Assembly: GCA_964410625.1 (NCBI GenBank)
Contig: CAYPHY010000015.1
Coordinates: 1-64,000 of the forward strand
Direction: 5' to 3'
Origin: CAYPHY01 sp964410625
GTDB lineage: Bacteria; Chloroflexota; Anaerolineae; Promineifilales; Promineifilaceae
Length of the DNA stretch: 64,000 nt
Each line of letters begins with the position of its first letter. The first letter of the stretch is position 1. Position numbers and translations under genes: made by a program. The notes under the pieces were generated by a model. It had not been told where the DNA came from, searched no databases, and was given only the letters and a program-made list of their open reading frames with translations. Positions 1 to 7,732 of the stretch are shown here, piece after piece.

Positions 1-55
1 ACCTGCCACCTGCCACCTGCCACCTGCCACCTGCCACCTGCCACCTGCCACCTGC
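1..55. repeat. Tandem 7-bp repeat (CCACCTG)n
   Basis: About eight near-perfect copies of a heptamer run from the window edge to the base before the stop codon of the minus-strand gene at 56. Read on the gene's strand the stop TAA is followed directly by the word GCAGGTG. This is one arm of the dispersed GCAGGTG word family also seen near 2.8, 7.7, 10.4, 15.7 and 48.9 kb; the other arm may lie outside the window. Confidence 0.9.
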
Positions 56-1108
56 TTACTGTTCAGTCTCCGTAATCCCCTCCGTCCCCGTGATCGGGAA
101 TGTGCCGGTGAAGGGGATGGTCCCGGTAATTTCGTCGGCCGATGGCGTTGGCGTGGCGTTGAGGCAGCCATCACGCGCCTGGGCCAGCTTGTTGCCCAAA
201 ATCTGGGTGCGGCCGATTTGGAACGCTTCTTGATAGGCGACCTCCGCCGGACACCACTCCTCGGCAAAGGCCCATTGGTCGCCATAGTTGATCAATGCCT
301 CTTGCAAGCGGCCACAAGCATTTTGATAGAAGGGGGCGGAGAGGCACAGTTCACGGAAATTGGCGGCGGCAATCCCCCAATTCACGCCATAGTAGCCGAT
401 GCCCTGTAAGTAGAGATTGGCCCAGAAGCGATAGTCCAACGCCTCCTGCGGCAGATTGCCCAGCGACTCGGCCTGCGAAAGATAGTTCAGGCCCAACTCG
501 ACCTTCTCCGTCTCCACATAGGCCAGTCCAAGCTGGAGATAGGTGTCATAGAGCAGTTTGTCCGTTTGCTCGCGCTCATAGCTGGGGTAACGCTGTTGGA
601 AGGCGAGCAACTCCGGCAACAACGCCTCCCACTGTTCCTCGGCCGCCAAATCGCGCAGCCGTTGCAACTCCGGCGACGCCTCGGCCGCCGACACCACGTC
701 CTCACCCTCTGCCACTTCCTCTTCCGCCGTCTCCGTCGGTTCAGGGGTGGCGGTCGGCCGTGTGCGCGTCGCTTCCAGCCCTGCCTGTAATCGTTGGTGC
801 AGCGTCAGGGCGGCCGCGTTCTCTGGGTCCTGCTGCAACACCCACTCCAGGCGGCGTTGGGCGAGGTTGATGCTCCCCGCGCTCAAATCTTGCTGCGCCA
901 GCTCGATCTGCCGTGAAATCTGTTGGCTGCGCTGCGTCTGTGCCTCGGCCTGGCGCAAGTTTTGTCCATTCTCCCAGGCCAGATAGGCAACGATGAGATA
1001 AACGGCCGAAAACACGGCAAAGATGACCAGCAGCAAACCAAACAGCCGCACCAACGGCCGCGGCCGACGGTTGGTTGTTTCTTCAAGTGATGGCAACTCG
1101 TTCCTCAT
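56..1108 (-). CDS. Membrane-anchored TPR-like protein of unknown function
   Basis: 350 residues. A basic N-terminus is followed by one hydrophobic helix (about residues 19-45), so the protein is probably anchored with its C-terminus outside the cell. Residues about 50-110 and 146-312 are alpha-helical with TPR-like spacing (for example the stretch LAQRRLEWVLQQDPENAAAL), separated by a Thr/Pro/Glu-rich linker with the pattern TPEPTETAEEE. The tail is Thr/Gly-rich. No catalytic motif is visible. The same Thr/Pro linker style recurs in secreted proteins across the window. A role in surface assembly or protein-protein scaffolding is a guess; only the membrane helix plus repeat-helix architecture is supported. 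Confidence 0.75.
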   Translation of the reverse strand: MRNELPSLEETTNRRPRPLVRLFGLLLVIFAVFSAVYLIVAYLAWENGQNLRQAEAQTQRSQQISRQIELAQQDLSAGSINLAQRRLEWVLQQDPENAAALTLHQRLQAGLEATRTRPTATPEPTETAEEEVAEGEDVVSAAEASPELQRLRDLAAEEQWEALLPELLAFQQRYPSYEREQTDKLLYDTYLQLGLAYVETEKVELGLNYLSQAESLGNLPQEALDYRFWANLYLQGIGYYGVNWGIAAANFRELCLSAPFYQNACGRLQEALINYGDQWAFAEEWCPAEVAYQEAFQIGRTQILGNKLAQARDGCLNATPTPSADEITGTIPFTGTFPITGTEGITETEQ

Positions 1109-1140
1109 AAAAATCCAATACTTATAAATTACAAACCACC

Positions 1141-1204
1141 GACACGAATTTCACGAATGGCACGAATAATTTAAGCCATTCGTGTCATTCGTGAAATTCG
1201 TGTC
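1141..1204. repeat. Word hairpin, CACGAAT family
   Basis: Inverted repeat with 27-bp arms (1141-1167 and 1178-1204) differing at one position. Each arm is three imperfect copies of a 9-bp word CACGAATNN. It lies upstream of the TPR-like gene. Sister loci are at 2591-2656 and 16488-16554. Confidence 0.9.
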
Positions 1205-1229
1205 AAAATATCCCCATAACGATAACCCA

Positions 1230-1275
1230 CAATCCCTCATCCTTCATCCTTCAACCCTCATCCCTCCCCCTTCAT
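1230..1275. repeat. Single arm of the CATCCTT word family
   Basis: A run of imperfect CCTCATCCTTCATCC words ending at the stop codon region of the minus-strand glycosyltransferase (stop at 1272). It matches the arms at 25193-25264 and 55782-55808. Confidence 0.7.
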
Positions 1276-2399
1276 TCATCATTTTCCAATATCTGTTGGT
1301 ACACCTCTACCGTCCGCGCTGCTATCTGCTCCTGGGTGTAGTGGGCCAACACCCGCTGGCGGCCGCGCCGCCCCAGTTCATCGCGCAGCGTCTCCGATTG
1401 GATCAATTGTAACAGGCGGCCGTGGAGCGCGTCTATATCTTCTTCGGGAAAAGTTAGCCCCGCGTCGCCGATCACATGGGGGATTTCACCGCTGATCGCG
1501 CCAACCACCGCCACCTCGCAGGCCATCGCCTCGACCAAAATCCGCCCAAACTGCTCCTTCCAATTCGGCAACGTCCGCGAAGCAAGCACCAACACATCTA
1601 GTTGTTGCAAATAGGCTGCGATTTGCCCCGCCGGAATGGGGCCATCAAAGTAGACCCGTTCCGCAATGCCTAGCTCTTGTGCCAGGCGCATCAACGGCCG
1701 TTGCTCCGGCCCCTCTCCGGCAATGTGGATACGCCACACGCCGGGCAAGATCGCCGCCGCCCGCAGCAGCAAGTCGATCCCTTTTTCGGGGACCAGACGA
1801 CGATTGGCCGAGCCGATGATGAAGCCTCGGCCGCGGTCTCGCCTCGCCGGAGGCTGGTAGAGCGTGGGGTCTACGCCAAATTGGGGGATGACAGCAAACG
1901 GCCCCCCATACCCCTTGCCGCGCCACACCGCCACCGACTCCTGATTGCCCATGATCGCGTAATCTACACCTTGCAATACCTGCTGCTCCATTCTATTGAA
2001 GGGAAAGGGGTAGCGCCGCTCCAGGTTTTGCCAGGAGAAGAACAGTGTTTTTGCCCCGGCCGCCCGCGCCTGGCGCATCGCCAGCCAGGTCGCCAGGTTG
2101 TATGGCTCCTCGTCTATGTGGACGATTTGCGGCCGAAATTCCGCCAGTCGTTGGCGCAGGGTTGGATAGTAATAGAGATGGAACTGTCCATTCAGCCGGA
2201 TGGGATCGACCACCAATTGATAGCCCGTTGTGTGGCTCCGTTCCAGTGCCACCCGCCCGGCCGGATCATCCCACGAAGGAGGGACAATCGCCATCAGTTC
2301 CAGCCCGCCGGGGAGCGCATTCCCCTGGCGGGCGATTTCTTCTAGCTTGCGCTGATATGGCCCAACCAGGCAAGCCTTCGAGAGCATTAATACACGCAT
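1272..2399 (-). CDS. Glycosyltransferase, GT4-type (GT-B fold)
   Basis: 375 residues, usual size for the family. The N-terminal half (MRVLMLSKACLVGPYQRKLE) is the Rossmann-like acceptor domain. The C-terminal donor domain begins near residue 190 with GSANRRLVPEKGIDLLLRA, the lysine-glycine segment typical of retaining GT4 enzymes. It continues with HIAGEGPEQ and ends with the E-x7-E motif EQFGRILVE plus VIGDAGLTF. These enzymes transfer a sugar from a nucleotide donor to a cell-surface glycan or lipid. The substrate cannot be read from sequence. The next gene on the other strand is a GT-C membrane glycosyltransferase, which suggests an envelope-glycan locus. No clear Shine-Dalgarno precedes the ATG, so the start is moderately certain. 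Confidence 0.88.
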   Translation of the reverse strand: MRVLMLSKACLVGPYQRKLEEIARQGNALPGGLELMAIVPPSWDDPAGRVALERSHTTGYQLVVDPIRLNGQFHLYYYPTLRQRLAEFRPQIVHIDEEPYNLATWLAMRQARAAGAKTLFFSWQNLERRYPFPFNRMEQQVLQGVDYAIMGNQESVAVWRGKGYGGPFAVIPQFGVDPTLYQPPARRDRGRGFIIGSANRRLVPEKGIDLLLRAAAILPGVWRIHIAGEGPEQRPLMRLAQELGIAERVYFDGPIPAGQIAAYLQQLDVLVLASRTLPNWKEQFGRILVEAMACEVAVVGAISGEIPHVIGDAGLTFPEEDIDALHGRLLQLIQSETLRDELGRRGRQRVLAHYTQEQIAARTVEVYQQILENDE

Positions 2400-2590
2400 T
2401 GATATATCGAATGAACCTCTATTCTTGGGTTTTGGCCCATGTGTGTGAGGATAATTGGTATTGTCGGCTGATATAGGAAACCTGTTGAAACAGGTTAGGG
2501 CTTGTTTCCAGTATTAGTGTATTTCAATGCGCCCCCTATATCAGCCACGGATTTATGCGATTTTACTTTGTATAGGACTTACGCATTTTT

Positions 2591-2656
2591 GACACGAATG
2601 GCACGAATAACACGAATTATACCTTCTATTTTCGTGAAATTCGTGTCATTCGTGTC
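2591..2656. repeat. Word hairpin, CACGAAT family
   Basis: Arms 2591-2616 and 2631-2656, three CACGAAT copies each, about three mismatches. It sits in the 487-bp divergent intergenic region 2400-2886, which otherwise holds the word cluster starting at 2763 and no gene that I can support. Confidence 0.88.
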
Positions 2657-2762
2657 GAAAAATTATTGGCTGCGTAGGTCCTGTTGTAATTGCCTAATCG
2701 CTTGTTGCCAATACCTTTTTATGCGTACCAAAGCTATTTTGCTATACTTGCCCCGCTTTGAC

Positions 2763-2960
2763 AAGATGGCAGGGTGAGAGGGTGACAAGGTGACAGGGTG
2801 AAGGGATGGTGAGGTAGGGTGGCAGGTAGCAAGTGGCAGGTGGTAGGTGGCAAGTTGATGAAAAGACAAGGTGAGGGGGTGACAAGGTGAAAAAAGCGCA
2901 CCCCCGCACCTTGTCACCTGGTCACCCTGTCACCTCTTCACCCCTTCACCTTGTCACCCT
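2763..2960. repeat. Composite word-repeat cluster that enters a gene start
   Basis: Forward words GGTGACAA/GGTGACAG occupy 2763-2810 and return at about 2866-2890. GCAGGTGGCAAGT words sit between (2816-2861). Complementary CACCTTGTCACCCTGTCAC words follow at about 2907-2960. The right arm lies inside the reading frame starting at 2887 and encodes its first 25 residues. Two word families are interleaved here. Confidence 0.85.
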
Positions 2961-4941
2961 GTCCCTCATCCTCCTGCTGGCGGCCGCCCTGCGCTTTTGG
3001 GGGTTGGGTGATGCGCCCCCTGGCCTTTACCGTGATGAAGCCTACAACGGACTGGATGCGCTGTCCGTCTTGGAAGGCAACCATGCCCTCTTTTTCCCGG
3101 CCAACAACGGCCGCGAACCCCTCTATATCTACCTTACCGCCGGGATGGTCGCCCTCTTCGGCCGCACGGTGCTGGCCTTGCGGTTGGCGGCGGCCGTTGT
3201 TGGCACGCTAACCGTTATCCCTACCTACTTGCTGGCGCGGGAATGGTTCGGCCGTGCCAGCGGCCTATTGGCGGCATTACTTTGGGCGATCACTTTCTGG
3301 CCGCTGCATCTCGGCCGCATCGGTTTGCGCGTCGGCTTGCTCGCGCCGCTGCTGGCGCTGGCCTTCTGGCTGGGGACTAAAGCGTATCGCCAGGAACGGC
3401 CGCGCCTCTGGTTCCTCGCCGGAGTGGTCTATGGTTTGAGCTTCTACACCTATCTGGCCGCCCGCTTTACGCCCGTCCTTTTGTTGGCTTTGGTTGCTTA
3501 CTTGCTGCTGACCGGACGCGGCCGTCGTCTGTGGTCAAAGCGCGGCCCGCTCTGGTTTGCGCTGGGGACGATGATCATCTTGCTTCCACTTGGTTTCGTC
3601 GCTCTGCAACAGCCGGAGGTGTTGCTCGGCCGTTCCGGGCAAGTCTCCATACTCAGCCCCATCGTCAACCAGGGGGATTTGTGGGGAACGTTGCTAACCC
3701 ACACCGGTCGCGCCCTCGGTCTCTTCTTCTGGCGTGGCGATCCCATCCTGCGCCACAACGCGCTGCTCAACTACGACACCGTTTTGTTGGCCGACAATCC
3801 CGCCGGGCGGCCGGTTTTCGATTGGTTGATGGTGGTCCCCTTCCTGCTCGGCCTCCTGTGGTGCTTCATCCATTGGCGACGGCCGGCAGCAGCGGCCGTG
3901 TTGCTCTGGCAACTGGTCATGCTTGGCCCGACGATCCTGGCGGCCGATCCTCCTCACTTTCTTCGCGCCGCCGGACTGCTCCCCGTCGTTGTTTTTCTTC
4001 CTGCCCTGGGTCTGGCCTGGATCGGGGGTTGGTTGGACGGAGGCAAGCAAAAATTGACAATTGACAATTATCAATTGCCAATTGTCAATTCAATTCTACT
4101 ACGCCGGGTGATTGTTATTCTGCTGCTCTTTGCCAGCCTTATAACCACCATCCGCGACTATCGCATTTACGCTCAGCAGCCGGATGTTGGCTATCTGTTT
4201 GAGCAAGCGGCCGTCGAACTGGCCGGTTCGCTCACGGCCGAATCGCCACAAACAACCGTCTATGTAGATGAACGCTTCTGGTCGGGTTGGCCTGCGCTCC
4301 GCTTTTTGGCTGGCGGTCGCTCCCCCGTTCTGTTCACAGCGGAAAGCTTCCCTGATAGCGTTGAATTACCGGCGGCCGTCTACGCCTGGCCCTATGCGCC
4401 GCTCGACTATCTGCCGCCAGCCTTGCCCGACGCCGCATTGGTGACGGCCGAGGCGGGTGGGCTGGCGCGGGGCGATCTGGAGCAAACGCCGTATTCGTTG
4501 TACACTCGGTATTATGTGCAGGCTGCACCGGAGCCGTCTGAGCCGTTGGCGAACTTTGACCGGCAATATTGGCTGCGGGCGGCCGAGGCGACATTAATGG
4601 ACGAACAGACCATTCAAATTGAGCTTCAATGGCAAGCGGATGAGGCGTTGGCGGCGGATCAGCCGCTACCCGTCGCCTTTGTTCATGTAATCAGACCGGC
4701 CGGTTTGCTGGCGCAATCGGACGTGGCTTTGGCGGGTGGTTTGTGGCCGGGTGGGACGGCCGACTGGTGGCGGCCGAGGCTGACTATTGCCGAACAACGC
4801 ACGCTCGTCTTGCCGGAACCGTTTGACCCGCAGCAACATCGCTTGCTGGTCGGCCTCTACAGGCCGGAGACGCTGCAACGGCTGCCGTTGGTTGGTAACT
4901 CGGATGCGGATGAGATCGAGATTGAGGTGAGCGTACCTTGA
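2887..4941 (+). CDS. GT-C membrane glycosyltransferase (GT39/ArnT-like)
   Basis: 684 residues as read from a GTG. About ten hydrophobic helices fill residues 25-385, followed by one more and an extracytoplasmic C-terminal domain (about 430-684). The first loop carries the family's acidic motif in LYRDEAYNGLD near residues 47-58, the catalytic Asp/Glu pair of polyprenol-phosphate-dependent GT-C enzymes. It probably transfers a sugar from a lipid-phosphate donor to a surface glycan or protein. Residues 1-25 (for example TLSPGHPVTSSPLHLVTLS) are translated word-repeat DNA, so the native start may lie further in. A second word hairpin is read in frame at residues about 388-402. The following gene overlaps the stop by 4 bases. 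Confidence 0.85.
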   Translation: MKKAHPRTLSPGHPVTSSPLHLVTLSLILLLAAALRFWGLGDAPPGLYRDEAYNGLDALSVLEGNHALFFPANNGREPLYIYLTAGMVALFGRTVLALRLAAAVVGTLTVIPTYLLAREWFGRASGLLAALLWAITFWPLHLGRIGLRVGLLAPLLALAFWLGTKAYRQERPRLWFLAGVVYGLSFYTYLAARFTPVLLLALVAYLLLTGRGRRLWSKRGPLWFALGTMIILLPLGFVALQQPEVLLGRSGQVSILSPIVNQGDLWGTLLTHTGRALGLFFWRGDPILRHNALLNYDTVLLADNPAGRPVFDWLMVVPFLLGLLWCFIHWRRPAAAAVLLWQLVMLGPTILAADPPHFLRAAGLLPVVVFLPALGLAWIGGWLDGGKQKLTIDNYQLPIVNSILLRRVIVILLLFASLITTIRDYRIYAQQPDVGYLFEQAAVELAGSLTAESPQTTVYVDERFWSGWPALRFLAGGRSPVLFTAESFPDSVELPAAVYAWPYAPLDYLPPALPDAALVTAEAGGLARGDLEQTPYSLYTRYYVQAAPEPSEPLANFDRQYWLRAAEATLMDEQTIQIELQWQADEALAADQPLPVAFVHVIRPAGLLAQSDVALAGGLWPGGTADWWRPRLTIAEQRTLVLPEPFDPQQHRLLVGLYRPETLQRLPLVGNSDADEIEIEVSVP
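4052..4090. repeat. In-frame word hairpin, AATTGAC family
   Basis: Arms 4052-4069 and 4073-4090 (18 bp, one mismatch) made of AATTGAC words. They lie inside the GT-C gene and encode a polar stretch around KLTIDNYQLPIVN between two membrane helices. The reading frame is intact. Same words occur in the spacers at 33876-33973 and 41175-41212. Confidence 0.9.
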
Positions 4942-6164
4942 ATAAACGACGACCGCCCGGCCGTCAACGACCGTCCGGCCGTCAACAGCCGGGCTATAAG
5001 GCGACGCCGGTTGAAACCGGCTGTGGTGGTGGTAACGGCCGCGTGCCACGCCAAGCATCCTTCAGGATGCGTCGCCTTATAGCACGATGGCTTCAGCCTC
5101 GTGCGCGTGCGATTCAGCCCCGTGCGTGGTCAGCATTACGATGGTCTATTGCTGCTGTCATTGCTTTGAGCTTGGCTCTGTGGTCGAATCCCGCACTGGC
5201 TCAGGACACACCAACGCCGACCGCGACGGAGACTTTAGAAGCCACCCCAACGGCCGAGGGCACGGTCGCTGCTACCATTGCCACGACTCCACAGGCCACC
5301 ATTCTCTTTTTCCTTACCCCCTGGGTTTCACCAACCCCCGGCGCAGATGGAGCGATCACGATCATCGTTCAGCCTGGTGAAGCGTTGTGGACAATTGCCG
5401 CCCGTGCTGACCTGAGCCTGCAGGAGTTGTTGGAGCTGAACAATCTGCCAGAAAACGCGATTATCCAGCCCGGTGACACATTGCTCATTGGCTATGGCAC
5501 GCCGGAAGCACCACCGACGAGCACGCTTGCACCGGAGGAAGCGACGCAAACCATGACCGCGCCGGAAGGACGGCCGACCCTTCCCCCGCCAACGCCACGA
5601 CCGACGCAAGGGCCGCGCCATACAGCGGCCGTGTGCCTTAGCGCTTTTGACGATCTGAACCGCAACGGGCAACAAGAGCCTGGCGAACCATTGCGGGCGG
5701 GGGTGGCCTTTACGGTGTTTAATACGACGGCCGTCGTCGGTAACTATGTCACCGATGGCGTTTCCGAGCCATACTGCATTGAACAACTGGCGGCCGGTGA
5801 GTATCAGGTCACTCGTTCGCTGTTGCCCGGCGAGGTGTTGACGACGGATGGGCATTGGCGGTTGGTGCTGGGGACGGGGAGCCGACTTTCCCAGGCCTTT
5901 GGCAGTTATATGGGGGCGGCGGCCGTTGCGCCACTATCGCCTGCTGTCGCTACGTCTGTGGCGACACCAGCCAGCATCCAACCCCTGCCGACACCGGCGG
6001 CCGTTGCCGACGCCGCTAACCCCATAGCCAGCACAGAAGGGACAACAGTCGCGAACCTGCCACCGGCGGTTGGCCCCTTACTGATCGCTTTGGGGATCAC
6101 CTTGCTGATACTGGCGGCTGTGTTAATCTTGCTATTCAGGCGATTGCGCCCCGGTTCGTCGTAG
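4938..6164 (+). CDS. LysM-domain surface protein with SdrD-B-like domain and C-terminal membrane anchor
   Basis: 408 residues from a TTG that overlaps the upstream stop (CTTGA) and has a GAGGTGA ribosome site 8 bases before it. An alternative ATG at 5067 gives a protein starting directly with a basic signal peptide (ALRWSIAAVIALSLALW, cleavage near ALAQD). Then come a Thr-rich linker, a LysM domain at about residues 140-188 (VQPGEALWTIAARADLS, LNNLPENAIIQPGDTLL) that should bind peptidoglycan or chitin-like glycans, a Pro/Thr linker, and a beta-sandwich resembling SdrD B-type domains (about 236-320, with DDLNRNGQQEPGEPL). A hydrophobic helix at about 380-402 with a short basic tail ends the protein. 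The first 43 residues contain a palindromic repeat, which favours the 5067 start. Confidence 0.82.
   Translation: MNKRRPPGRQRPSGRQQPGYKATPVETGCGGGNGRVPRQASFRMRRLIARWLQPRARAIQPRAWSALRWSIAAVIALSLALWSNPALAQDTPTPTATETLEATPTAEGTVAATIATTPQATILFFLTPWVSPTPGADGAITIIVQPGEALWTIAARADLSLQELLELNNLPENAIIQPGDTLLIGYGTPEAPPTSTLAPEEATQTMTAPEGRPTLPPPTPRPTQGPRHTAAVCLSAFDDLNRNGQQEPGEPLRAGVAFTVFNTTAVVGNYVTDGVSEPYCIEQLAAGEYQVTRSLLPGEVLTTDGHWRLVLGTGSRLSQAFGSYMGAAAVAPLSPAVATSVATPASIQPLPTPAAVADAANPIASTEGTTVANLPPAVGPLLIALGITLLILAAVLILLFRRLRPGSS
4993..5083. repeat. Palindromic repeat element with nested hairpins
   Basis: Exact 15-bp inverted arms GCTATAAGGCGACGC (4993-5007) and its complement (5069-5083). Between them are small nested hairpins CCGGTTGAAACCGG and GCATCCTTCAGGATGC. 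The structure resembles a non-autonomous mobile element (MITE or REP-like). It lies in the 5' end of the LysM gene's longer reading frame and overlaps the alternative ATG at 5067. Confidence 0.85.
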
Positions 6165-6221
6165 CACTGTTCGTGCCGCGGTTTTCCTAAATCGTGAGCG
6201 GCGAAAGTGGTGGCTCGCTAA

Positions 6222-6264
6222 ACAAAAAAGCGTCCGCAAACCTCCTGGCTTGCGAGACTTTTGA
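6222..6264. terminator. Possible intrinsic terminator after the LysM gene
   Basis: Imperfect stem GTCCGCAA / TTGCGAGAC (6232-6239 and 6250-6258) with an A-run on the left and CTTTT on the right, 60 bases after the LysM stop and before the next gene. The T-tract on the plus strand is short, so this is tentative. Its left flank (AAACAAAAAAGCGTC) is like that of the terminator at 13462-13507. Confidence 0.4.
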
Positions 6265-6276
6265 GGATAGAAGAAG

Positions 6277-7653
6277 ATGCATAAGAGAAGGACGTTTGCT
6301 TCTTATTCCATTGGATGGACGGTAGGAATCATGCTGTTGTTGCTGACGGCAACGCTTGGCACGGCAACGGCCGCCCCCGCCCAACAAAGCAATTTGCTGC
6401 AAAATCCGGGGTTTGAACAACCCTTTGTCAATGGCGCGGCACAAAACTGGAATCGCTGGTTCCGCGAGACGGAAAAGGGCAGCGAGGATTGCACCGTTGC
6501 CTACCATTACGAGCCAAAGTGGAACATCCAACCCGCCAGCCCCAATCTGGTGCAACAAGGTTCCGCCTCGCAATACATCGGCAACAACTGGGATACCTGG
6601 TCGGGCGGCGTCTATCAAACCGTGTCCGTCACGCCGGGGACGACTTATCGTTTCTCCTTTTTTGCTCGCGGCCGAGGCAGCAACGAAACATCCCCTGCCC
6701 CCTCCGATACGGGACTGAATATGAATATCCGCGCCGGTATTGATCCGAACGGCAGTAATTCGTGGAGCGATTCCGATGTGGTCTGGGGCGCGGCTGGTTC
6801 TCCCCACGATACCTGGCAGCAGTTTACAGTGGAAGCCACCGCAACCGGCAATCAAATTACCGTCTTTACGTATGCCAATTGGGGTGTGGACGGTGTGAAC
6901 CAGTGCCGCCAGTTTATGGATACCTGGTACGACGCGGCCGAACTCGTCGCGGCTGCCGCGCCGACGGCCGTTCCACCAACGGCCGCGCCACCCACCGCCG
7001 CGCCGCCGACGGCTGTACCACCCACCACCGTCGCCCAGGTATCGCCCACCACTGCGCCGGAAGCGACGGAGCCGGGCGAAGGTGAAGGAGAAGGCGTGCC
7101 GACGGAAGCAGCGGCCGCTACGCTCCCCCCGGAGGCGACCGCTCCCCCTGCGGTTGGAGGCGGCACCATCTGCGTCAACGCCTTTCTGGATGAAAACGGT
7201 AATGGTCTGCACGAACCCAACGAAGGGTATGTCTCTGGCGTAGCGCTGACCATTGCCCAGGGGGATATATTGGTCGGACAGGTGGCCTCTAGCGGTACTG
7301 ATGAGCCGATTTGTTTCGGCGGGCTGGTTCCGGGGACCTACCAGGTGGCGCAAACCGTCCCGGCCTTGCTGGAGATGACCACCCAGGCCAACGCGACGAT
7401 CCAGGTGACGGAAGGGCAGACGGTGGGGCTGGAGTTTGGCAGCCGTTTGCGACCGGCAGGCAGCGAAGTGGTGGCGACGGCAACGGCCGAAGGCGTATCT
7501 GAAGCGGACGCAACAGCAACGGCCGCGGCCGCAAGTGAGGGGACAACCAACGATAGCGGCGGCCTTACGCCCCTGGCAATCGCCGGGCTGGTTGCCATTG
7601 TCCTCGGTGTGGTCCTGCTGGGTGTTTTGGTCTTTTATATTGTGCGGAGGTGA
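6277..7653 (+). CDS. Secreted carbohydrate-binding-type protein with SdrD-B-like domain and C-terminal anchor
   Basis: 458 residues. Signal peptide 1-33 (VGIMLLLLTATLGTATAAPA). Residues about 38-225 form a jelly-roll, CBM4/9-like domain starting with LLQNPGFEQP and containing VYQTVSVTPGTTYRFSFFARG, the usual strand pattern of galactose-binding-fold modules. A Thr/Ala/Pro linker (PPTAAPPTAAPPTAVPP) follows. A second beta domain at about 295-390 (CVNAFLDENGNGLHEPNEG) is the same kind as in the preceding LysM gene. A final hydrophobic helix at about 430-455 ends in RR. It is probably a wall- or membrane-displayed glycan-binding protein. The two adjacent genes share domain order and probably a surface-assembly function. 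Confidence 0.85.
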   Translation: MHKRRTFASYSIGWTVGIMLLLLTATLGTATAAPAQQSNLLQNPGFEQPFVNGAAQNWNRWFRETEKGSEDCTVAYHYEPKWNIQPASPNLVQQGSASQYIGNNWDTWSGGVYQTVSVTPGTTYRFSFFARGRGSNETSPAPSDTGLNMNIRAGIDPNGSNSWSDSDVVWGAAGSPHDTWQQFTVEATATGNQITVFTYANWGVDGVNQCRQFMDTWYDAAELVAAAAPTAVPPTAAPPTAAPPTAVPPTTVAQVSPTTAPEATEPGEGEGEGVPTEAAAATLPPEATAPPAVGGGTICVNAFLDENGNGLHEPNEGYVSGVALTIAQGDILVGQVASSGTDEPICFGGLVPGTYQVAQTVPALLEMTTQANATIQVTEGQTVGLEFGSRLRPAGSEVVATATAEGVSEADATATAAAASEGTTNDSGGLTPLAIAGLVAIVLGVVLLGVLVFYIVRR

Positions 7654-7655
7654 GT

Positions 7656-7712
7656 GGGTGGCAAGTGGCAGGTGGCAGCCAAGATGGTAAACTGTCTACT
7701 GTCTACTGCTTA
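7656..7712. repeat. Word repeats (GGCAAGTGGCAGG and ACTGTCTACTG)
   Basis: Starts at the stop codon of the secreted protein (TGAGTGGGTGGCAAGTGG) with GCAGGTGG-family words, followed by two copies of CTGTCTACTG and a TGCTTACT word also found at 33279-33346. It ends about ten bases before the pgm ribosome site. Confidence 0.75.
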
Positions 7713-7732
7713 CTTCCTAATAAGGAGGAGCG

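Noticed and set aside
6165..6276. Cyclic-di-GMP riboswitch upstream of the CBM gene
   Set aside because: A GCAAACC segment and hairpin were tempting, but the conserved ACGCAAAGCC core and receptor tetraloop are missing.
6187..7353. 388-residue open frame antisense to the secreted CBM-type gene
   Set aside because: It is Arg/Gly-rich without family signals, lacks a ribosome site and lies opposite a gene with a signal peptide and clear domains.
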